From: Sinonovacula constricta
Lineage: Eukaryota > Mollusca > Bivalvia > Cardiida > Solecurtidae
NCBI GenBank assembly: GCA_007844125.1
Contig: CM017573.1
Location: forward strand, 8,281,179 to 8,345,178
Direction: 5' to 3'
DNA: 64,000 nt
Of this stretch, positions 56,471 through 64,000 are shown one piece after another. Numbering within the stretch: the first letter of the stretch is position 1; each line of letters starts with the position of its first letter. The translations under genes were made by a program, and so were the position numbers. A model generated the notes under the pieces. It saw nothing but the letters and a program-made list of their open reading frames with translations. It was not told the DNA's origin and ran no database searches.

Positions 56471-59400
56471 CTGAAAAGGAGGAAAAGGATTTTAGCCCGT
56501 ACTTAGGGATTGCTCATATGCTTGGCTTTGTTCTGTGCCTTTTCGGAGTTTGGTATATGTTGCAATGCTCATAGGACTTTGTCATATTTTCTTATTAACC
56601 TAGACAAACGGACAAAGTGGTGAACTGGTATCACCAAGCTCGTTTGAATTATCAAAGTTATGTCAATGACATACACAATGCTGAGAGGTCAACCCCTATG
56701 ATAACAGTTTTCATGAAAGGCTTTTTGTGAAAGATTACCCATTTAGGTTAATCAAAATATTTTAAATTTGTTTGCTAGAAATTGTTATTTAACGGAATTA
56801 TTTAAATACTATATCACTTGTTTGTTTTCTTTTACCTTGACAATCATTTCCATGGAAACCGTTGGTGCAGTTACAGGTGTAATATGGCGCAGTACTAGTC
56901 TTTGAACATTGACCTTGGCCATTGCAGTTGTAGATGTGGCAGTGATCATCTGGCAATAGAAGACAGGTAATCATAGCTTAAGACAAGTATGATAAGGTAT
57001 GTGTAGAGGGGTCGTGGAGAAGACAAAAATGGTTTGCTGTGGTATGTATCCTGTTTTGTTTTATCTAAACATTACTATACTTGCTTATTTGCGTTAAACA
57101 TCGAGGTTACTTTTGTCTAAAAGCATTTAAGGAAAGCATATATATTTTACGATTGTCCTGAAATATTTTGGAAATACATAACTAAAGTTAGCTACGTTTT
57201 ATTAAATCATGGAAATATTTTGTTTTTATCAATGACGGCCTGTTAAAATAAATATGTGGTCCATTTATGCACCCTATTGAAAATCAAATCCTATAGGCTA
57301 CGACAGCAACATTTGACCTTAGAGTCCGTTTTAGTCAGTTATAACTGCCAACTTCCTAACGCTCTGCTTCATGTTTTTAGTTTAATCAAAATGTGTTCCG
57401 GGTTGAGAGCATTTAAACTAGATTTAACAACCATGTGTGTTTTCTGATTATTTATTGCAATGAAGATTACGCGAACTGCCGATTGTCTGTACTTGAAGAG
57501 AGCTATGTAGGAAAATTTTCTAGACAATGGGAAGTACGTGGTTTTCGGATAACTGCAGACTTGATATTTTAATTTTAAACCTTATAAATGTCTTAATACA
57601 ACATCAAATGGCAGTAAAACTAAAGAATACTCAGATATTCGCACAATGGCACACACATTCTTGGCATTGTGCTTCCAACAAAGAAAAACAAACAAAACAA
57701 AAACACAACAATATCAACACCAAATAAACATAAACGTACATTGGCAATCCTTCCCTATCCAGGCATGGTCGCAGTCGCAATTGTAACTAGTAGTAAGATT
57801 GCCTGTTACCGAACACGATCCGCGACCGCTGCATTTGTCCTTGCAGATCTCAACTGAAGAAGAGTGAATGCAACTCCATGTAACTCGATATGAAGAATAG
57901 GGTACATTGATGAAATAGAAATTGTCTCCTTTGTTAGATAATATCCGAGGTATTCAAAACAGTAGGTATGTCCTTTTAGTTGAAATTCTTGGACATTATC
58001 GCCTGTTCTTTTGTAGACATTGCAATAACAAACAGTGAACATCCTTACTTTTGCATACATCTAAGCTTAAAATCCATTTACATACTAATAGAGATTTGTT
58101 ATTTAAAAAAGAAAATGGAAGTGTTTGTTGATGATTGGTAACCTGCGTATCACAAGAAAGGCAGATAAGTCATCATACACTCCAAACAGCACAAGCATAA
58201 AAACCGAGTAAAACAAATGAAGGGACCTACTTGCATTGCGGAATTATTCAGGGGAGACTATGTCTCTCATTGACTTGAAACTGTGTCAATTATTTATGTA
58301 TATCGACTTAACGTTGGACATTTTATGCAGTCATTACTACTGCAAACAAAGGAACGATTTGAAATGTTTCAAACCAACATGTACTAAGACTATCTGCGAC
58401 ATCCGAAACATAAAATGGCTTGCTGAAGTTTTATCTGTATACTACGACCATCGCTAAGTCGATATGGTTTAAACTGACGTATTTTCATCGAGTTATCTGT
58501 GAAACGAGTGAACAATTGATAATAAGTTGTGTAATTTTAACGCATGTTTGGAACGACGGATCATGACTTTTGTGAAGTAAAATCCGTAGTAAAATGTGTG
58601 TTTCTCTCAGCCTGTAGACAAATCAGCAGAGCTACAAGTTTCGAGTGTTTATAACTTTATTGTTAAATGACAACTCATAAGAATATAACGAGAAAACCCA
58701 ATGCGTTTATATGCATGTAAGATGTAACAATTTAAATGTTTAAAACTTGTTTGTTTGTTTATTGGGTTTATCGTCCCACTAACGGTATTTCAGATATCTG
58801 GAGACGGTAGCCACTTGAAGACTTCAATGTGTATAGCATGCCGTGAACACCTGGCATGATACCACAACCAGTCACATTTTCCTGACAACCAGTCGTGGAA
58901 CTACCCTTATATTTGCCCGAAGGTTAGCAAGGGAGCTATACCACTACCATTTTTACGATATTGGTATGTCGCGGCCCAGGATCGAACCCGGAGCCTCCCG
59001 TACCTGGAACCGAGGCTCGACCGATTACGCTTACAGGTCCGGTGCTTAAAGCTTGTATTGACCATATTTGTGCAATGAACATTCTTATTAATTATATAGC
59101 TAACATGTATGTAGTGTTCGAAGAACATCGTCAAGATCCAAAAGACAAGATTAACATTGAAGCATACCGCATATATAATTTGCAACATTATTGTAAATAT
59201 ACTTTCGCAATTGTGTCCAGTATAGCCGAAAAGACAATGACAGTTGTAGAAAGGCGCTTGTTGGATCTCGTGACATTGACCATTTCCGCTACAGTTGTGT
59301 GAAACGCACGGAGGGACTGAAAATAAACAGTTTTAACAGCTTGTGAAACATACGGAGACACAAGAATCACATTACATGCGGTAGGTTTGTTCTTTATCTA

Positions 59401-62400
59401 TTAGTGTTCAGAACTGCATTTCGCAATCTGAAGCTACTTAATCGAATGTATATAAAATGAAACTGAAATTATTTTCTAATTTGCCAAAAATTTTCACTGC
59501 AAATGTCAAAAGACGCAACGTCACAAAAGTTTCTTCTTGAATCTTTTTTTTCGGCGTAGCTGTATAACTTCGCTTTTGACCTATAAAAGAAATGCTGATG
59601 CCAGGATTGTCATAGTGACTGGCATTGGTAGCAATTCCAGGTTACACCATATACCGTATGTGATCTATTAAACGTACCTGGGGGAGGGGGGCATTACAAT
59701 TTTAAAAAGCGTGCATGACGTACATAAACAATCCAAAATACACTTCCTTAAGTTATTGGAGTACATAATAATGCACAACATATTACTTGATTCTCGTTGT
59801 GTATATTTGTATATTTAGTGAGTAACTTCAAATTGAAAGCGAAAACGATGCGAACTTCTGTTGTCAAATATTTGTAAGCATTTGATGTTTCGGTTTTTTA
59901 TAAAAGCCCATTTTCTGCAGAAGAAATATTAAAAAGGTGTGTTAATTATTGCCCCGCGATCTTTTAAAATTGAAAGTAACTTATTTTGTACCGAATAATA
60001 GCACACATTAATAAGTGATACGCAATATTAATACAATACAATAAATATTGTTTTATTTAGGACAACTTTACAGACTGGGTCCTGGTAGCTGTTAACTGAT
60101 TTTATTAACTTTAAAGGTCAGCAAGTGCCCTCTATAAACCGTACTACACTTGATAAATACTTGAATGAACTATGTATCTAGCCTTTGACTGATCAAAATT
60201 ATTTCATTCTTTCGAAGAATATAACGCCGTTAATTAAATAATTAACGCTTGATACGCTAAATAAAGAGTCAAAAATCACAAAAGTATTCACAAGGAACAA
60301 CTTAAGTTACCATCGCAACTGTATCCTGTGTAACCATGGTTACATGTGCATTGATAGAAAGGGGCTTGGTATATGTTGTGGCAGTGGCCGTTATGACACG
60401 GATGGTTGAAACACGGCGTGTCTGTAACATAATAGTATAATACAAATAGATAATTGCACTGCCAGTCAAGTTTGAGGCAAACAACAACTTGAACAACAAC
60501 AACAACAACAGGCTATCTAATACTCAGACACGGTGTAAACTTTACCCATACATAAAATATAATGCGTTTCTGCGAGTGATACTGTGTGCGCATTTAACTT
60601 AGGGTTGCATATAAACTTGCGAAATAACAGAAAGGAGATGAGTTGGTTGAAATTTTCATTTTCGATTATTTCATTTTCTCCGGAAAATATGGTTTTATGT
60701 TATTCCTTGTAGGCAATATATATGATAATATTCCAAATATAAGTACGGACACTTTTATTGTTAATTTTAAACATACTGTACTTACATAAAAGTCTTTTAA
60801 ACGAAAATAGAAATGACCTGTTTTTAATTGATCATTATGTAAATAATATAGGCATTTCTTAGTCTGAAGTATTATTTAAGAGTTAATTGCGAGAAAATAT
60901 TCTAAATGACAAATAAATGAGTATATCTGAAAACTCATTCGGAGCAACTCGGTTGATTTACGGAAATAATGCCGACGTGATTTATATAGTGTAGCAAACA
61001 TCCACGAAATCCAGGACAAACATCCTGACTCACAAATTAATATAAGAAATAGTCTCACGACGACAGTCTGGTCCACTGAAACCATCAGTACAGTTGCAAG
61101 TGAAGAATGGCGCGTGATTGATCACTGAACACTGTCCATGTCTATTGCACGTGTGTCCATGACAAGGGTCGTCTAAGAGGATAAAAACAAGAAAGATCAC
61201 GGATGTACGACATCCAAGGTGGCACAGAAAGCATCCGCTTAAAAACAGCTTCGAATTCCCTTAAAGATCTACTATTCTTTTTTTAATGCAAGCCTTACTT
61301 TTAATCGCTGCTTTGTTTTTTTCTCAGTTTTAACCCTCCTTCATTACCTGCTACATTAGTGTCCCCATAAAAATTGCATATAACAAGAGGGTTCGCTCTC
61401 CACACTAGCGCAAATCATTTTATATATACACTGAATGCTAAAACTAGACTTGCTCTTTCTTCATGGCATGCACTGAATTTACAAAAGGATCTATATATAA
61501 CATATAAGGAAGCGAGACATGAGGCAAATATAGCAATAGGAGGTTCACAAATTAAATGTCAAAATTAAAATCGCCCTTAAACTATAACAATGTAGGTTAG
61601 AATTATATTTAGGTATGAGTCTGACTTTTTGCTTTGAAAGTTAAACATTATTAACTAAAACACAACAGCCTCACGTAAAACGTTGTACTTGAACATGGTT
61701 CTATATTTCCATAAGCCAAAATTAGGGCTTTTACATTTTTGAGGGTAAAACTTCACCAGCGGTGCTGAAGGTGACAAATTCTTTTACTCATCTATTCACA
61801 TTTTTTTGATGATTTGCTTGTGTTAAAACTAACATAGTTAAAAAATGGACAATTTTCGAAATGAAAAATAATATGTTACTTATCTGCTATAGGTATATGT
61901 GGGTATATATTTTGTATCTTATTCCTTACATACATTTGCTTCTATAATTATCATTGCTCACTTCACGCTCCATTATTATCAATGTAGACCGACGAGAAAC
62001 CGCTACACTGCATACCCGGTCACTATTACCGGTACATAAACCTTTTATGGACCGGGTCTATTAACTTTAACGATTAGTAAAAAATACGCACCGTATAAAT
62101 TTTAAAACACGTAATAAAAGGTAGTTACAAACAATAAAGATTTTTTTTTTCAATATATGGAAATTTGTCAATACAATTATGAAAAAATAATCGTTATAAT
62201 CTCAAAAATAAATCATAGCACTTGGGGCCCAACTATTTCTTAAATACACCATATACCAAATCTTTTTAATCTTTTATTTGGTCATGCTTATAATTGTGAT
62301 AAAGCTCTTGAACTCATTCTTATCTCATGTAACAATTCAGTTTTTGTACTTTGTCTATAACAAATATTAACCTACATGGGAGGTAATATATGCTATTTGA

Positions 62401-62612
62401 ATAGTTAGAGTAACGTCCCCTTTTAGCCGAATAGTAGGTAAATGTCTCTGCAGATTATATACTCTTATGTGTAATATCCCGAAAAATACGGTAATTACTT
62501 TCGCACTCCTGTCCTGTCCATCCATCGTTACAATGGCACATGTAGCTGTTGGTAAGGTTTCCAATAACCGCGCAACTTCCGTGGCCATTACACTTGTCCT
62601 TGCAAATCTCAA
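56357..62612 (-). CDS. Multi-exon EGF-like repeat protein, partial
   Basis: Seven exons on the minus strand each encode one EGF-like domain: 62612-62499, 61172-61059, 60421-60311, 59316-59203, 57853-57740, 56949-56836 and 56470-56357. Six are 114 nt and one is 111 nt. All have phase-1 borders with clear AG and GT signals, so any set can be spliced in frame. Exons 1 and 5 begin VEICKDKC(N/S)G(H/R)GSC and are close relatives. The others begin DDPC, DTPC, PPC or ACVHQNC and contain the APFY-x-C-x-C block. Such arrays occur in extracellular or membrane receptors and matrix proteins and mediate protein contacts. Signal peptide, membrane segment and the remaining exons lie outside or were not recognised. 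No lesion is visible, so it is probably a live host gene. Confidence 0.8.
56495..56590 (-). repeat. ~230-bp dispersed repeat, partial copy (5 of 5)
   Basis: On the minus strand it shares AGTCCTATGAGCATTGCAAC, then ATATACCAAACTC and GGCACAG, with 62650-62700 and 63540-63605. Only one end of the repeat is present. It sits in the intron next to EGF exon 7. Confidence 0.75.
56836..56949 (-). CDS. EGF exon 6 (type B)
   Basis: Acceptor ATTGCCAG, donor GTAAAA. It reads DHCHIYNCNGQGQCSKTSTA, then PYYTCNCTNGFHGNDC. Confidence 0.85.
57740..57853 (-). CDS. EGF exon 5 (type A)
   Basis: Acceptor TCTTCAG, donor GTACGT. It reads EICKDKCSGRGSCSVTGN, then TSYNCDCDHAWIGKDC. It resembles exon 1 more than its neighbours, which points to block duplication. 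Confidence 0.85.
58745..59046 (-). repeat. tRNA-derived SINE-like element
   Basis: On the minus strand the head at 59046-58960 carries a B box (GGGTTCGATCC at 58989-58979) and a weak A box. The body follows and the end at about 58745-58765 is (AAAC)n. Head, body and simple tail are the SINE layout. It lies in the EGF gene's intron between exons 4 and 5. The open frames here are chance. Confidence 0.55.
59203..59316 (-). CDS. EGF exon 4 (type B)
   Basis: Acceptor ATTTTCAG, donor GTATAT. It reads PPCVSHNCSGNGQCHEIQQA, then PFYNCHCLFGYTGHNC. Confidence 0.85.
60311..60421 (-). CDS. EGF exon 3 (type B, one codon shorter)
   Basis: Acceptor ATGTTACAG, donor GTAACT. It reads TPCFNHPCHNGHCHNIYQA, then PFYQCTCNHGYTGYSC. 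It is His-rich and has 111 nt instead of 114. Confidence 0.85.
61059..61172 (-). CDS. EGF exon 2 (type B)
   Basis: Acceptor CCTCTTAG, donor GTGAGA. It reads DPCHGHTCNRHGQCSVINHA, then PFFTCNCTDGFSGPDC, with six cysteines. Confidence 0.85.
62499..62612 (-). CDS. EGF exon 1 (type A)
   Basis: Acceptor CGTTGCAG, donor GTAATT. It reads EICKDKCNGHGSCAVIGN, then NSYMCHCNDGWTGQEC, with six cysteines in EGF spacing. N-x-S/T sites suggest glycosylation. Confidence 0.85.
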
Positions 62613-62639
62613 CTGCAACGAAAATATTTTGTTTAATAA

Positions 62640-62880
62640 GAATATATGACAAAGTCCTATGAGCATTGCAACATATACCAAACTCTGAAAAGGTACAGGA
62701 CACAGGTATTTCACATACAAGCTAAGTAAAAAGAAGGAACACATTTGTGATAAGTCATTTAAAGAAAAGAGCAACCCGACAGTTACCGACTTGGAACGGT
62801 CAGTCGGCAATATGGACCGACTGGGGTGCTTAAACCGGGTTTACAGAGCTCTAACCTCGCGAAAAACTCACCAAGAGCTT
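62640..62880 (+). repeat. ~230-bp dispersed repeat, copy 3 of 5
   Basis: Blocks in order: AAGTCCTATGAGCATTGCAA, CCAAACTCTGAAAAGGTACA, AAGAGCAACCCGACAGTTAC, GGAACGGTCAGTCGGCAA and GGGTGCTTAAACC. This is the longest copy and holds both ends seen singly elsewhere. The stretch 62881-63370 has nothing to annotate. Confidence 0.85.
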
Positions 62881-63373
62881 AAATAATCACTATGGAATCA
62901 AGCGGTATTTGTTTTAGTCTGTGTTAATAATATATTTGTTGATAACCACTTTTATTTTTAGCTGATAGCAACGAGGGTTGTCCTAGAAATGTATAGACTC
63001 TATCTCTTAAATGTTCACGTCGAAATTGGTATCCAGTAGTATCATAGATCGTTTTCCTAATCCGTTATTATTTTCCCAAAATTTCTCGTACTTGAACACA
63101 CAAATGACAGAATAAAATTTAAAATATTGCGGATCTAAATAAGACCACTTGTTACCTTTGAAGAGTGATATTTATTGTCCATAGCCTCTTTGTAATAAGT
63201 AATTATTACAAATGTTGGTGGCGAAATACCAATACTTCTAACAGAAATGATGCTTATCTCTCTGCTAAATTCTATGTGGACATTATTTTTATGACGTCAC
63301 TTCTTTCGTCATAACATATTAAGGCAAACGTCAGTGCTTGGACAATTTTTATTCGGATAGATGTATTTTCTTT

Positions 63374-63605
63374 TCATTGCTTGCATTTTAGAAACCCATC
63401 AGGAGGTGCGAGGTTAGATCTCTTTAAAGCCGGTTTAAGCATTCCAGTTAGTCCTTTTTTGCCAACTGTTGGGTTTGCTCTTTTTGTATAATGACTCATC
63501 ACAGATTTGCTCTTACTTTTAAATTTGGCTTGCATGTGATTACCTTTGTCCTGTGCCTTTTGGGGGTCTGGTATATGTTGCAATGCTCATAGGACCTTAT
63601 CATAT
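63374..63605 (-). repeat. ~230-bp dispersed repeat, copy 4 of 5
   Basis: Inverted relative to copy 3. It keeps an open frame of 69 codons on its own strand (KSKSVMSHYTKRANPTVGKK), though other copies do not, so coding is doubtful. After it, 63606-64000 is unremarkable AT-rich sequence. Confidence 0.8.
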
Positions 63606-64000
63606 ATTCTTGTTACAAATAGTAAGATAAACATCCAAAGTTGAGCCAATGTACTTGACTCGTAACGCCCATGGTCCATACTTCATATAAATTAAATTAT
63701 TTCGCCACTACTGAGGCAATCCACGGACAGTTTATGACTAACGTTATACCTGTATGCAATTTTAAAATGTATGCTAATGGTTTCAAATATCTTATAGTTG
63801 AAAAATGTCTGAGGCTTTTGATTCAGCCAACATTAAGACAACAAAAAAGTTTGATAAGCACTCATAACATGATAATATATAAAAACAATGTGTATATCAA
63901 TTATGACCATATTTGGAATGCATTAGGGGTTTTCGTACGATAAATATCACGGGGATGCAATTCAAAAGGCTGCATGACAGAAACCGATCTACTCAAAAAC

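Larger units (their letters stand above)
59317..62498. other. Introns of the EGF gene between exons 1 and 4
   Basis: Apart from the exons given, the stretches 59317-60310, 60422-61058 and 61173-62498 are AT-rich with no other recognisable feature. A (CAA)n run is at about 60493-60511. Confidence 0.5.

Noticed and set aside
62367..62810. 147-codon minus-strand frame over EGF exon 1
   Set aside because: It reads the exon in the wrong frame and runs through intron and repeat; the EGF frame with splice sites explains the region.

Overview
The window looks like a piece of an animal genome, most likely a bivalve mollusc. Coding sequence sits in short exons with GT/AG junctions, most of the DNA is AT-rich and non-coding, and it is crowded with decayed mobile elements. 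The organism call is an inference from repeat style and element types (Polinton/Maverick, Harbinger, Ty3/gypsy and non-LTR elements, YqaJ/SWIM proteins), not from a marker gene.

Region by region. 1-2.46 kb: non-coding, with a block of three tandem 146-bp units. 2.5-8.1 kb: a PIF/Harbinger-like transposon with its two usual genes facing each other, a three-exon Myb/SANT-like gene (+) and a DDE transposase (-) carrying one stop and one frameshift. A hAT/DUF4371 fragment and a tRNA-like repeat lie between them. 8.2-11.2 kb: a rearranged Jockey/I-type non-LTR retrotransposon. 12.97-13.16 kb: a promoter-like stretch and an ATG followed by a perfect splice donor. 13.56-14.95 kb: a decayed gypsy pol (-). 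15.8-16.9 kb (-): a PC4-domain reading frame directly followed by a TBP-like (TATA-binding fold) reading frame, then a tail resembling a Maverick-type integrase. This is the least familiar part of the window. 18-21.7 kb: non-LTR fragments and a pair of ~470-bp direct repeats.

21.7-36.7 kb: two near-identical Ty3/gypsy elements in tandem that share one LTR. The first has lost its 5' part. Each has an env-like gene and a small membrane ORF, and the env-like gene of the second is split by a 5'-truncated non-LTR element with a clear 10-bp target duplication. 36.7-44 kb (-): a decayed Polinton/Maverick with protein-primed DNA polymerase, zinc-finger protein, small conserved ORF, packaging ATPase, capsid protein, basic protein and integrase. 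The gypsy LTR ends exactly inside its polymerase gene.

47.1-48.9 kb (+): remains of a YqaJ/SWIM-type gene. 56.3-62.6 kb (-): an orderly host gene with at least seven EGF-like exons, six of them 114 nt and one 111 nt, all phase 1. It is the only coding region here that looks intact. The remainder is intergenic sequence with dispersed repeats, including a ~230-bp family with five copies in the window. All homology calls are by eye from motifs; no search was run.
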